NCBI RefSeq assembly: GCF_014695975.1
Contig: NZ_JACJPI010000058.1
Coordinates: 248,001-312,000, forward strand
Direction of reading: 5' to 3'
DNA from: Leptolyngbya sp. FACHB-321
GTDB taxonomy: Bacteria > Cyanobacteriota > Cyanobacteriia > Leptolyngbyales > Leptolyngbyaceae
Length of the DNA stretch: 64,000 bases
The notes under the pieces were generated by a model. It was given only the letters and a program-made list of their open reading frames with translations. It did not search any database and was not told the origin of the DNA. Made by a program: the position numbers and the translations under genes. The stretch's first letter is position 1. Every line of letters begins with the position of its first letter. Below are positions 18,302-26,843 of this stretch, in pieces.

Positions 18302-20038
18302 ATGCGATCGCCGCTGTCTCAGTCATCCACTAACCGCTTTTCGCTGCCCCATTGGGATGGCTGGACTGTTAGCACTCTATTGATAGCATTCCTGTTATCG
18401 CTGCCGCTTTGGGTCGTGTTAAGCAGCACCTTTGTTGATGCGCGATCGATCTGGCAGCATTTAGCAACTACCGTTCTAGGCACTTATGTCGGCAATTCTC
18501 TAGGGTTAATGCTAGGAGTGGGCATGGGTACTGCCTTTATCGGGGTCGGCACTGCCTGGTTGGTGACGCTCTGTTACTTTCCAGGACGACGCTTGTTTGA
18601 GTCGGCGCTGCTGCTCCCCCTTGCTGCTCCTGCCTATATCCTGGCGTACACCTATACAGAACTACTGGAATATTACGGACCAATCCAAACTCAGTTGCGG
18701 CAGTGGTTTGGTTGGGAGACAGTGCAGGATTACTGGTTTCCTAATGTGCGATCGCTGCCAGGGGCGATCGTGATGCTGACGTTAGTTCTATATCCCTATG
18801 TGTATTTGTTAGCGCGATCGGCGTTTCTCACCCAATCCAGTAGCCTGCTGGAAGCTAGCCGCAATCTGGGTTGCAATCCCTGGCGCAGCTTTAGGACGGT
18901 CGCCTTACCATTGGCGCGTCCGGCGATCGTGGCAGGTTTATCGCTGGCATTGATGGAAACGCTTAATGACTTTGGCACGGTTGAGTTTTTCTCAGTGCCC
19001 ACGTTTACCACTGGCATTTATCGCACCTGGTTTAACATGGGCGAACGGTTGGCAGCATCGCAGCTAGCAGCGTTACTCCTGCTCTTTATTTTTGGCTTGA
19101 TTGCGCTGGAACGGCTCTCGCGTCAGCAGCAGCGCTATTTTCAAAATGCGAGGCAGGGACGAACGGTGCCTCGCTATGTGCTCTCTAGGTGGCACAGTCT
19201 GCTGGCGATCGTAGCCTGCGTGCTGCCCATTCTTCTGGGCTTTCTGGTGCCTGCGGGGGTGCTGGTACAGTTGATGGGATTCGGCAACAGTACAGCAGAA
19301 GTAGACTCGCGTGCCGATGCTGACTTTCCCAGTGCAGCGGGTTCCAGTGAGGCAATTGTACAGAATACGAGCAACAGCTTTTGGGAGTTTGCTCGCCATA
19401 GTCTGCTGCTGTCACTGCTGACGGCGGCGATCGCCGTACTGCTAGCTATCATCCTTGCCTATGGGCAACGGCTGCGTCCTGCCAACCGCTGGGCAACTCA
19501 AGTTGCTACTTTGGGCTATGCAGTGCCCGGAGCCGTGATCGCAGTTGGCATTTTAGTACCGTTGGGTCAGTTTGATAATACGGTAGATGCCTGGAGCCGT
19601 AGCACGTTTGGCGTTTCGACCGGACTGCTGTTAAGCGGAACGATCGCGGCGCTAGTGTTTGCCTATCTAGTACGCTTTTTGGCTGTGGGGTTTGGCGCAG
19701 TAGAATCGAGCCTGGAGCGTGTGAAGCCGAGCCTTGATGATGCCGCACGCTGTCTGGGCTGTGGCACTGTCAGCACCTTACAGAAAATACATTTGCCGCT
19801 GGTGCGCGGTGGCTTGCTCACTGGTTTAATTTTGGTGTTCGTTGATGTGATGAAAGAATTGCCAGCGACGTTGATTGTGCGTCCCTTCAACTTTGATACG
19901 CTGGCGATTCGTGTTTACAATCTGGCATCAGACGAGCGGTTAGCAGAAGCCGCCGCTCCAGCCCTAGCGATCGTGGTCGTCGGCTTGTTGCCCGTAGTGT
20001 TGCTCAGTTGGCAAATGGTACAGGGCGATCAGCATTGA
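18302..20038 (+). CDS. futB: Iron(III) ABC transporter permease, fused two-domain type
   Basis: 578-residue inner-membrane permease with two homologous halves of about six helices each. Each half has the BPD-transport EAA loop: LEASRNLGCNPWRSFRTVALP in the first and LDDAARCLGCGTVSTLQKIHLP in the second. Fused permeases of this length are typical of FutB/SfuB-like ferric iron importers. The ATG at 18302 was preferred over a TTG seven codons upstream. The gene is convergent with futA (29 bases apart) and divergent from futC. Confidence 0.9.
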   Translation: MRSPLSQSSTNRFSLPHWDGWTVSTLLIAFLLSLPLWVVLSSTFVDARSIWQHLATTVLGTYVGNSLGLMLGVGMGTAFIGVGTAWLVTLCYFPGRRLFESALLLPLAAPAYILAYTYTELLEYYGPIQTQLRQWFGWETVQDYWFPNVRSLPGAIVMLTLVLYPYVYLLARSAFLTQSSSLLEASRNLGCNPWRSFRTVALPLARPAIVAGLSLALMETLNDFGTVEFFSVPTFTTGIYRTWFNMGERLAASQLAALLLLFIFGLIALERLSRQQQRYFQNARQGRTVPRYVLSRWHSLLAIVACVLPILLGFLVPAGVLVQLMGFGNSTAEVDSRADADFPSAAGSSEAIVQNTSNSFWEFARHSLLLSLLTAAIAVLLAIILAYGQRLRPANRWATQVATLGYAVPGAVIAVGILVPLGQFDNTVDAWSRSTFGVSTGLLLSGTIAALVFAYLVRFLAVGFGAVESSLERVKPSLDDAARCLGCGTVSTLQKIHLPLVRGGLLTGLILVFVDVMKELPATLIVRPFNFDTLAIRVYNLASDERLAEAAAPALAIVVVGLLPVVLLSWQMVQGDQH

Positions 20039-20066
20039 TGATGCCGATCGTCCCTGACACTCATCG

Positions 20067-21122
20067 CTATGCCCAGCCAGCCCGGTCCATCAATTGCAGT
20101 GCTACACGGTTCTTTTCGCCGAAAATACTTGCGTTTAGCTTATCTTCCTTAAAACTTCCAAAACTGGTCAAGACTGCATCTTTCGTTACGCCTCGCCGCA
20201 CGGGATATTCATAATTGCTCCCTGCAAAAATCTGCTGTGCCTCGGGGCTTGCCAGATATTCCAGATACTGGATGGCTGCGTCTCGGTTGGGTGCATTCTT
20301 TGCAATGCCGCCACCGCTAATATTGACATGGGTACCACGATCGCGCTGGTTAGGGAAAAGCACCCCTACTTTGCTGGCAATCTCACGATCTTCTGCCTTG
20401 CTTGACTTGGCAAGCCGTGCCAGGTAATACGTATTAGCAAGTGTTAGATCGCCAATGCCTGCTGCCACCGCTTTAATTTGCGACGTATCATTGCCCTCAG
20501 GCTTACGGGCAAAGTTTGCCACGACTCCTTTTGTCCATGCCTCTGCTTTTGCTTCGCCTAAGGCTGCCATGATGGAGCCAACAAGCGATTGGTTATACAC
20601 ATTGCCGGACGAGCGCACTAGCACCTTGCCGCGCCATTTTGCCTCTGCCAAGTCCTCGTAACGGGTAATCTCGGTGGGTCTAACTCGTGCTTTGTTGTAA
20701 ACAATGACACGGGCGCGCTTTGTAAAGCCAAACCAGTACCCATCTGGGTCTCGCAAGTTTGCAGCAACGTTGGTGTAGAGAGCACTACCAGTGGGAACCT
20801 TTTGCAGCAGGTCTTCCTGCCGGATGCGCCACAGATTGCCTGCATCAACCGTAATAATGACATCGGCAGGGCTGTTTGCCCCCTCACTCTTGACACGCTC
20901 AATTAATTTATCTGCTGGCGCTTCGACGAGATTCACCTTAATGCCAGTCTTTTTAAAGAAGCCTTCGTAAACTTGATTGTCAGCATCATAATGCCGTGCT
21001 GAGTAGAGATTAAGGACTTTACCGCTTTGTGCAACGCCACTCATTGAGTTCCAGGCTTGGTGAGCCGCAACCGCTGTGATTGCAGCACCAGAAGCCAAGA
21101 ACGTCCGTCTTTTCATGCTCAT
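20067..21122 (-). CDS. futA: Iron(III) ABC transporter substrate-binding protein
   Basis: 351 residues. The N-terminus is KRRTFLASGAAITAVAAHQA, a twin-arginine-like signal, as seen in FutA proteins that bind ferric iron in the periplasm. LNLYSARHYDADNQVYEGFF marks the mature N-terminal lobe. Conserved Tyr residues towards the C-terminus (ANTYYLARL) are in the region that supplies the iron ligands in this family. An 8-base inverted repeat lies about 50 bases upstream of the start. An alternative start is the Met two codons in. Confidence 0.92.
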   Translation of the reverse strand: MSMKRRTFLASGAAITAVAAHQAWNSMSGVAQSGKVLNLYSARHYDADNQVYEGFFKKTGIKVNLVEAPADKLIERVKSEGANSPADVIITVDAGNLWRIRQEDLLQKVPTGSALYTNVAANLRDPDGYWFGFTKRARVIVYNKARVRPTEITRYEDLAEAKWRGKVLVRSSGNVYNQSLVGSIMAALGEAKAEAWTKGVVANFARKPEGNDTSQIKAVAAGIGDLTLANTYYLARLAKSSKAEDREIASKVGVLFPNQRDRGTHVNISGGGIAKNAPNRDAAIQYLEYLASPEAQQIFAGSNYEYPVRRGVTKDAVLTSFGSFKEDKLNASIFGEKNRVALQLMDRAGWA

Positions 21123-21170
21123 CGTAGATCCTCAACTGGTCAGAAAAATGATTGATTTAAGCAGCAAGTA

Positions 21171-21195
21171 CTCAATAGAGCGCGAAACTATTGAG
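21171..21195. promoter_or_regulatory. Operator-like inverted repeat upstream of futA
   Basis: CTCAATAG (21171-21178) and CTATTGAG (21188-21195), perfect arms with a nine-base spacer, 49-73 bases upstream of the futA start. Iron-transport genes are usually Fur-controlled, so a Fur-like site is plausible. The match to a Fur box is not strong. Confidence 0.4.
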
Positions 21196-21405
21196 ATTAA
21201 ATGTCAGCAGTTCGCATCATAGCGAAAGCAGTGCTTAAACTCAAGCGATGCGATCGAAAACGGGTGGCCGTGCCAGAAGAGAGTGATCGCCCCTACCATT
21301 CCCATCTCTAGGGAGTATCTATCCAGAACAGAGCCTTTTTACGTGGCTTACACCTAATTTGACTGACCGCAACGAACTCAGATGTCAAGGATATTGCAAC
21401 AATTA

Positions 21406-21433
21406 TTTACATTATGTTATATTCCGTTACATA
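21406..21433 (+). promoter_or_regulatory. HLR1-like array (candidate RpaB site) before a high-light-inducible gene
   Basis: Three half-sites at exact 10-base spacing: TTTACATT (21406-21413), GTTATATT (21416-21423) and GTTACATA (21426-21433). The known HLR1 element is (G/T)TTACA(T/A)(T/A)-NN-(G/T)TTACA(T/A)(T/A). The outer two sites match well and the middle has one mismatch. It lies 25 bases upstream of the ATG and would overlap the -10 region of a promoter with TTGCAA (21394-21399) and TATATT (21418-21423). Confidence 0.65.
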
Positions 21434-21457
21434 AGATTAATTGCGAGGTACAGCATC

Positions 21458-21667
21458 ATGGTTCGTGGACAAGTGATTGAAGAAGGCGGACGCGCGAATG
21501 TATATGCCGTAGAACCCAAAATGTATGCTGACGACACACAGCAATTTGGGTTTAACGAGCACGCTGAGATGCTGAACGGACGGTTAGCCATGATTGGGCT
21601 CGTCTCGCTTTTAGTGCTAGAAGTTGCCACCGGGCATGGCGTGATTGGCTGGCTGACAGGTTTATAA
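21458..21667 (+). CDS. High-light-inducible protein (Hlip/SCP)
   Basis: 69 residues with one membrane helix. The chlorophyll-binding motif is intact: FNEHAEMLNGRLAMIGLVSL (Glu, Asn and Arg in the ExxNxR pattern). Hlips bind chlorophyll and carotenoid and protect photosystem assembly under high light. The ATG at 21458 follows GAGG, and upstream in-frame codons overlap the promoter elements and are excluded. An HLR1-like array lies just upstream. The next gene begins 66 bases later and is probably cotranscribed. Confidence 0.93.
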   Translation: MVRGQVIEEGGRANVYAVEPKMYADDTQQFGFNEHAEMLNGRLAMIGLVSLLVLEVATGHGVIGWLTGL

Positions 21668-21733
21668 AAATTCTTAATCGGCAGGTTAAACAAATTGGTT
21701 ATCGAGCAAACGCTCAATAGAGGAAACTACAAG

Positions 21734-21976
21734 ATGAAAACTGACTTCGACATTACAAACAATCTTTCGCTTAAACCCGTTGTCTTTAGACCGGATTTCA
21801 ATAGCCAAGCTGAAGTTATTAGCACCAATCAAGCTTGGTCACTCTTCTTCACCGCTGGTAACGAAGATAAAGCCCTTGGGTTCAATGCTGAAGCCGGTCA
21901 ATTTTTCACAAACCTGCTGCTGGCTGTTGGTGTAGCTGGGGTACTCTGGGCATTTTTGTTTGGCAACGTCCTATAA
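21734..21976 (+). CDS. Small single-helix protein, degenerate Hlip-like
   Basis: 80 residues with a soluble N-terminus (about 1-48) and one membrane helix (about 57-77). The segment ALGFNAEAGQFFTNLLLAVG lines up with GFNEHAEMLNGRLAMIGL of the upstream Hlip, but the chlorophyll-binding Glu, Asn and Arg are not conserved. It may be an Hlip relative that no longer binds chlorophyll, or an unrelated single-helix protein. The ATG follows AGAGGAAACTACAAG. A strong terminator follows. Confidence 0.8.
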   Translation: MKTDFDITNNLSLKPVVFRPDFNSQAEVISTNQAWSLFFTAGNEDKALGFNAEAGQFFTNLLLAVGVAGVLWAFLFGNVL

Positions 21977-22016
21977 ATCTTGAAACATCCTTGGCGCTGT
22001 TAAAATTGCTTTGTTA

Positions 22017-22049
22017 AAGTCTCGGCTAGGCTTCCTACCGGGACTTTTT
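22017..22049 (+). terminator. Rho-independent terminator after the Hlip pair
   Basis: Stem AAGTCTCGGcTAGG / CCTACCGGGACTT with a three-base loop and one bulge, followed by a T run. It ends the two-gene Hlip transcript. Confidence 0.85.
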
Positions 22050-22148
22050 GATGTTTGATGACCTTTGCCACTTACATACGCTACTGAAGCACTCCTTTAT
22101 CCTTTCCTACACCTAAGGCTGCGGCTAGCCCCTTTAAAGTGACGCTCT

Positions 22149-22760
22149 ATGCCCCTTTCTCCCGCCCTGATTACGCTTGCTCGCTCTATGGCAGGCGAAT
22201 TTGATAACCGCGAACAGGCGATCGGTGATCCTGCCTGGTACGTTCATCTACGCATGTGGCAGCGTCCCGTGCCGCTCTTTCGCGAGGACAGCTTGACGCT
22301 CTTTGCCGAGCAAGCGAATGTGCTGTATCCAGAGCAGGCATACCGTCAGCGCTTAATACGACTCAGGCAAGTTGATGATGCCGAAGCGCCACTGCAAGCA
22401 CATTACTATGCGTTTAAAAACCCAACAGCTGCGATCGGCGCAGGGCTGAAACCAAAGTTTTTGAACGCAATCACGTTGGAGCAACTCGACTATTTACCTG
22501 GCTGTATCCTCAAAATTACACAGCAGGATGCAGAGAGCTTTATAGCTCAACCTCTGCCCGGTTCACAGTGTCTCTTCTCTTATCAGGGTAAACAGTCTCA
22601 GGTACAGCTTGGGTTTGCGGTACGCGCCCAGACGTTTGAGAGTTATGACAAGGGCATTGATGTTGAAACGCAGAAAGCAACGTGGGGAGCAGTTTTGGGT
22701 CCGTATCGCTACACAAAACGACGTGATTTTGGCGCGGAGTGGGCGATCGAAAACGTCTAA
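22149..22760 (+). CDS. CpcT/CpeT family chromophore lyase
   Basis: 203 residues of the CpcT/CpeT (DUF1001) family. Conserved family features are GEFDNREQA near the N-terminus, YVHLRMWQRPVPL, LYPEQAYRQRLIRL and LPGCILKITQQDAESF. Family members attach a bilin to the second chromophore Cys of phycobiliprotein beta subunits. A closer CpcT is at 61102-61689, so this one may serve another subunit, such as CpcB2, or have changed function. It stands alone between the Hlip genes and a methyltransferase. Assignment to CpcT or CpeT specifically is not possible. Confidence 0.85.
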   Translation: MPLSPALITLARSMAGEFDNREQAIGDPAWYVHLRMWQRPVPLFREDSLTLFAEQANVLYPEQAYRQRLIRLRQVDDAEAPLQAHYYAFKNPTAAIGAGLKPKFLNAITLEQLDYLPGCILKITQQDAESFIAQPLPGSQCLFSYQGKQSQVQLGFAVRAQTFESYDKGIDVETQKATWGAVLGPYRYTKRRDFGAEWAIENV

Positions 22761-23019
22761 GCAGCTTTAAGCGTTATGAGCAAAGCGGTTGCTGAGTGAC
22801 GATGTTGATCGGGCGGTAGCTGTTACCCCAGAAGCCCTAGAGGGGCAGTTCCTAAAGAGCAAAATTTTGTGCTGAATAACGATCCAACTAGCGCTGGCAA
22901 CTAGAGGCGTGAGTCTAACGATCGCCATTTTGATCAGTTCTTCAATAGCGCTGCCGCCATCAAGCGATGTGGGACAATGGTAGCTGGGTTTACCACTCCA
23001 TCCAACGTTAAGACCAGTC

Positions 23020-24222
23020 ATGTCCGACTCTCAAGCTATTAGTGCCGCTGTTGCCAAGCTCTATAATACCTATCCCTTTCCGCCCGAGCCATTGTTGGAT
23101 GAACCGCCTCCGGGCTATAACTGGCGCTGGAATTGGCTGTCAGCTTACAACTTTTGTACGGGGCAAAAGCCCGCCCATCAAACAGCGCGGATTTTGGATG
23201 CGGGCTGTGGGACGGGTGTAGGAACCGAATATCTGGTGCATCTTAACCCAGAAGCCAGTGTAGTGGGCATTGACCTGAGCGCTGGAGCGCTAGCGGTGGC
23301 AAAAGAGCGTTGTCACAAGTCGAAGGCAACGCGGGTGGAGTTTCATCACCTCAGTTTGTTTGATGCCGAACAACTGCCCGGAGAGTTTAATCTCATTAAC
23401 TGTGTGGGAGTGCTGCATCACACGCCTGACCCTATTCGCGGCATTCAGGCATTGGCAAAAAAGCTGGCACCAGGGGGCTTGCTGCACATTTTTGTGTACG
23501 GCGAATTGGGACGATGGGAAATTAAGTTGATGCAAGAGGCGATCGCGCTGTTGCAGGGAGATAAACGGGGTGATTATGCGGATGGCGTTTCAGTAGGGCG
23601 ACAATTATTTGCGGCGTTGCCTGAGGATAACCGACTCCGCAAACGGGAACAGGAACGCTGGTCTTGGGAAAATCAGCGCGATGGCTACTTTGCTGATATG
23701 TACGTGCATCCGCAGGAGATTGATTACAACATCCAGACGGTCTTTGAGTTAATTGATGCCTCTGGGTTGGAGTTTGTTGGCTTTTCCAATCCGCAGGTTT
23801 GGGCTCTGGAACGATTGCTGGCGAACGCACCGGCACTTATGCAGCGATCGCACGGGTTGAGCGATCGCGAGCGTTATCGCCTGATTGAGCTACTCGATCC
23901 ACAGGCAATTACTCACTACGAATTCTTTTTGGCGCGTGCTCCTTTGCCCCGGCAGGACTGGTCAATAGACGCAGAGCTACTGGCAGCGAAACCAGAACCC
24001 AGCCCTTGTATTCAGGGTTGGCGCGAGAGTCGGCAATTTTTTAATTACGATTATCAGGTAGTTGACCTGGCTGACGCAGAGTGGAAGTTCTTGCGTGCCT
24101 GTGATGGCAACCAAACGCAGCAAAAAACGGTTGAGGAACTGTTGCCGTTGAGCGGAGCCAGGCTAGAAGATGTGCGATCGCTACAGCGGCAACAAATCAT
24201 CCTCTTGACGCCATCTGCCTAA
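23020..24222 (+). CDS. Class I SAM-dependent methyltransferase
   Basis: 400 residues. The SAM-binding domain is at about 45-200, with motif I ILDAGCGTGVGTEYLV, acidic motif II VVGIDLSAGAL and NCVGVLHHTPDPIRGIQAL. A C-terminal region of about 150 residues ends in a small winged-helix-like segment (FLRACDGNQTQQKTVEELL). No substrate is indicated. There is no signal peptide. The gene is 260 bases from the CpcT/CpeT-like gene and probably has its own promoter. Confidence 0.87.
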   Translation: MSDSQAISAAVAKLYNTYPFPPEPLLDEPPPGYNWRWNWLSAYNFCTGQKPAHQTARILDAGCGTGVGTEYLVHLNPEASVVGIDLSAGALAVAKERCHKSKATRVEFHHLSLFDAEQLPGEFNLINCVGVLHHTPDPIRGIQALAKKLAPGGLLHIFVYGELGRWEIKLMQEAIALLQGDKRGDYADGVSVGRQLFAALPEDNRLRKREQERWSWENQRDGYFADMYVHPQEIDYNIQTVFELIDASGLEFVGFSNPQVWALERLLANAPALMQRSHGLSDRERYRLIELLDPQAITHYEFFLARAPLPRQDWSIDAELLAAKPEPSPCIQGWRESRQFFNYDYQVVDLADAEWKFLRACDGNQTQQKTVEELLPLSGARLEDVRSLQRQQIILLTPSA

Positions 24223-25144
24223 TAGTTAGAGATCTATCAGCATCAGCATCAGCTTGTCACTCTACTCGCGCGATTATCTGTTTCGTTGGGTACGCCCGAC
24301 GACTTGTTTTGCTTAAGCAATGCTTTGAAGGCGTGTGACTGAGCGCGATCACCAATTTTCTCAATTCTGTCAATAACAATCTGGCAGTAGCTTCTCTTGA
24401 GCTTTCTTACTGCCATAAATTTTGTCAAGTACAGTTTATACAAAACTGCATAGATTGCTTATTGGTTGATAGTAATAGTCTTTGCCCTTGATTTTTATGC
24501 TGAACTAGCATTGTTAAGATTTGAAAATAACCAACAAAGACGAAGTAACCAGGGTTACAAGCGCCTTGTATATAATGTCACGATTTTTTGGTTAATACAA
24601 TTTTTCTGATGTGAAACCATAGGTATTAAACATTAAATTTAAGCGAGTTGCCTAAGGGTTTTTCTAACAATGTAAAACCGCTTTATCTACACCCTGAAGG
24701 CAGTTGGGAAATACTAAAGAAGAAAAGCCACTCTTAATTTGGTTTTTGATTATGAGTGGAGAGTGGCTAGAAATAGTATCGAAAATAATACAAATCGAAT
24801 AAGGCATCTCTAAATATTTTTTAATAAAAAAGCCTGATTGGCTATTGTATAAAAAACCTTGTAAGGGCTTTGAGTAAAGGGAGTAAGGTTGTGGCTCAGC
24901 TTAGAGCGCGCTTTTAGTATCTTTTTCTTTGACAATCATGATCCTTGATCAAGCTACATGAGAAAAGGCTCGCTTTAGGTGCAGTTTGCACTACCGTAAA
25001 GTTTAGATTTTAAACTTTTTAGTCCAAGTCAGATTCTTGACAAGCATGATAATTGGCTTGAAAAAGATTAAGACAAAACTCCCTACCTTCTCTATTAAGT
25101 TCTTCCGCAGCCTTAATTAATCAATATTCAGGAGATTGAAAACG
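24223..25144. other. Long AT-rich leader upstream of cpcB2
   Basis: About 920 bases without a credible gene, clearly richer in A and T than its neighbours. It contains inverted repeats AGCCACTCT (24726-24734) / AGAGTGGCT (24760-24768), a direct repeat TTGACAATCATGAT (24929-24942) / TTGACAAGCATGAT (25037-25050), a palindrome CTTGATCAAG (24944-24953) and a hairpin with a T tail (24998-25020). It is probably a promoter and long 5' leader. A 64-codon reverse frame at 24249-24443 is not convincing. Confidence 0.6.
24998..25020 (+). promoter_or_regulatory. Hairpin with T tail in the cpcB2 leader
   Basis: AAAGTTTA-gattt-TAAACTTT followed by TT. It is an AT-only weak hairpin placed 125-147 bases before the cpcB2 start, where an attenuator could act. 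Confidence 0.3.
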
Positions 25145-25666
25145 ATGGTGCAAGATGCCTTTTCTAAGGTTGTTGCTCAGTTTGATGCGCGGGGAGAATA
25201 CCTGCCTGCCTCTCAGTTGGATGCTCTACTGGGTTTAGTAAGAGATGGCAATAAACGGGTTGATGTTGTTAACCGGATTTCTAGCAATGCCTCTGCTATT
25301 GTTGCCAACGCCGCTCGTTCCTTATTTGCTGAACAACCTCAACTGATTGCACCTGGAGGCAATGCTTATACAAGCCGCCGTGCTGCTGCCTGTGTACGAG
25401 ATTTGGACATCATCCTACGCTATGTGACCTACGCCATTTTTACCGGTGATGCCAGTATTCTGGAAGACCGTGCCTTGAATGGTTTACGGGAAACCTATCT
25501 AGCTTTAGGCACTCCGGGGGCTTCTGTGGCAGTTGGCATTCAAAAGTTGAAAGAAGCATCGATCGCGCTTGCAGATGACCCAAATGGCATTACCAAAGGT
25601 GACTGTAGCGCCATTATTTCAGAAGTTGCATCCTATTTCGATCGCGCAGCAGCGGCAGTTGGTTAA
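25145..25666 (+). CDS. cpcB: Phycocyanin beta subunit, second copy
   Basis: 173-residue beta phycobiliprotein. Both bilin-binding cysteines are kept ([15 protein letters not shown], Cys near 83, and TKGDCSAI, Cys near 154), as is the Asn in [11 protein letters not shown] that is methylated in beta subunits. It differs from the minus-strand CpcB at many positions. One difference is EDRALNGL where the other copy has EDRCLNGL. It remains closer to CpcB than to phycoerythrocyanin PecB. The ATG at 25145 follows AGGAG, and an upstream TTG start would add three residues not seen in CpcB. It is followed by its alpha partner after 128 bases. Confidence 0.92.
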   Translation: MVQDAFSKVVAQFDARGEYLPASQLDALLGLVRDGNKRVDVVNRISSNASAIVANAARSLFAEQPQLIAPGGNAYTSRRAAACVRDLDIILRYVTYAIFTGDASILEDRALNGLRETYLALGTPGASVAVGIQKLKEASIALADDPNGITKGDCSAIISEVASYFDRAAAAVG

Positions 25667-25794
25667 ACCCTCTTTGCTGATGCCACTGGGATAAAGACAT
25701 TAACGAACAATCAGGTTCCCGAGACGGATGACCTACCTGCAAGTAGGTTACTCAGTCCATCGTTTGTAAAAGAAATTAGGAGATCATAAAGTCA

Positions 25795-26286
25795 ATGAGT
25801 AAGACTCCGTTAACTGAAGCAGTTGCTGCTGCTGATTCACAAGGTCGCTATCTGGGTAGCACCGAGATCCAGGTGGCATTTGGTCGCTTCCGGCAGGCAA
25901 CTGTCAGCTTAGAAGCCGCAAAGGCACTCTCTCAAAAGGCACCAAGTTTGGCGGAAGCGGCGGCGGCGGCTGTGTATCAGAAGTTTCCCTACACTACTCA
26001 GTTGGATGGTCCGAACTATGCGTCTAGCTCGACTGGCAAAGCAAAGTGTGTACGGGATATTGGCTACTACCTGCGGATTGTTACCTACGCTCTAGTGGTG
26101 GGCGGCACAGGACCGATCGATGATTATTTGATTAGCGGACTGGCTGAAATCAACCGCACCTTTGAGCTATCGCCCAGTTGGTATCTCGAAGCACTTAAAT
26201 ACATCAAGGCAAATCATGGCTTAAGTGGAGATGGAGCCGTTGAGGCTAATTCGTACCTTGACTACATCATCAATGCGCTTAGCTAA
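25795..26286 (+). CDS. cpcA: Phycocyanin alpha subunit, second copy
   Basis: 163-residue alpha phycobiliprotein that pairs with the preceding beta subunit. The bilin site is intact ([20 protein letters not shown], with the Cys and the paired Asp three residues later), as is the C-terminal [20 protein letters not shown]. Differences from the minus-strand CpcA are concentrated in an Ala-rich stretch ([19 protein letters not shown]) and in SSSTGKAKC where the other has DQRGKDKC. The ATG follows TTAGGAGATC. No linker or lyase gene follows on this strand. The gene is convergent with cpcF. Confidence 0.92.
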   Translation: MSKTPLTEAVAAADSQGRYLGSTEIQVAFGRFRQATVSLEAAKALSQKAPSLAEAAAAAVYQKFPYTTQLDGPNYASSSTGKAKCVRDIGYYLRIVTYALVVGGTGPIDDYLISGLAEINRTFELSPSWYLEALKYIKANHGLSGDGAVEANSYLDYIINALS

Positions 26287-26843
26287 GTAGCTAGATGTCC
26301 CGAAACTAAGAATACTTCTAGGAGGGAGTAGGTGAAGTCTCTATTCAGGGGCACCCCAAGCTCCCTTCCTGCAACTCATTATTGCTTTTGCACTTCGCTA
26401 TTAGCAAGGGCACTAATGGTTGGGCTGTAGGGACTAATCGTTTTATTATGCTCATCTACTGACTATGGATTTTTCGGTTTTTGCGCGGTTGTGGCAAGAA
26501 CTTGATCTTGTGCGAGCCACTGCCAAGTTATGGTAGAAAGCCCACTATCCTGTTGCAAAAACTTAATGCTAAAGCTTGCAACCGTAAGACGTTGCAAATG
26601 CGTCGAGCTTTTGCGTAGTAAGCCTGAAGCGTTATTTACTCATAACCAGAAGCGGTGCTTGATCGACTTTATTGGTCGAGTTACCAACGCTGTTATGGTA
26701 ATAGCGGTTCACTGACTACGCAAATGCTTTCCTATTTTAAGTTTTTGACTGATGGGAATAACAACGATCGAGCATTGATATAGCTTGGCTCATGCTCTTC
26801 AACCTCTTAATAGGTGTAATACGATCGACAGCATAATCCTGCT
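26287..26843. other. Intergenic region between converging cpc transcripts
   Basis: About 560 bases. An imperfect GGAGGGAG ... CTCCCTTCC stem at 26322-26371 may terminate cpcB2A2. Small open frames (for example 26465-26536, 23 residues) look like decayed coding sequence or chance. No rod linker is encoded here. Confidence 0.45.

Noticed and set aside
24249-24443. 64-codon - strand frame in the cpcB2 leader
   Set aside because: No ribosome site, and the region is AT-rich and regulatory in character. It could be a small basic protein, but nothing supports that.
25145-26286. Phycoerythrocyanin (pecBA) identity for the second phycobiliprotein pair
   Set aside because: The beta chain has [11 protein letters not shown], typical of CpcB. 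PecB instead has a quite different segment there, and no pecE/pecF lyase genes are adjacent.
26465-26715. Small frames between cpcA2 and cpcF, possibly a decayed transposase or linker
   Set aside because: MDFSVFARLWQELDLV looks protein-like but is only 23 residues, and I could not tie the region to any family.
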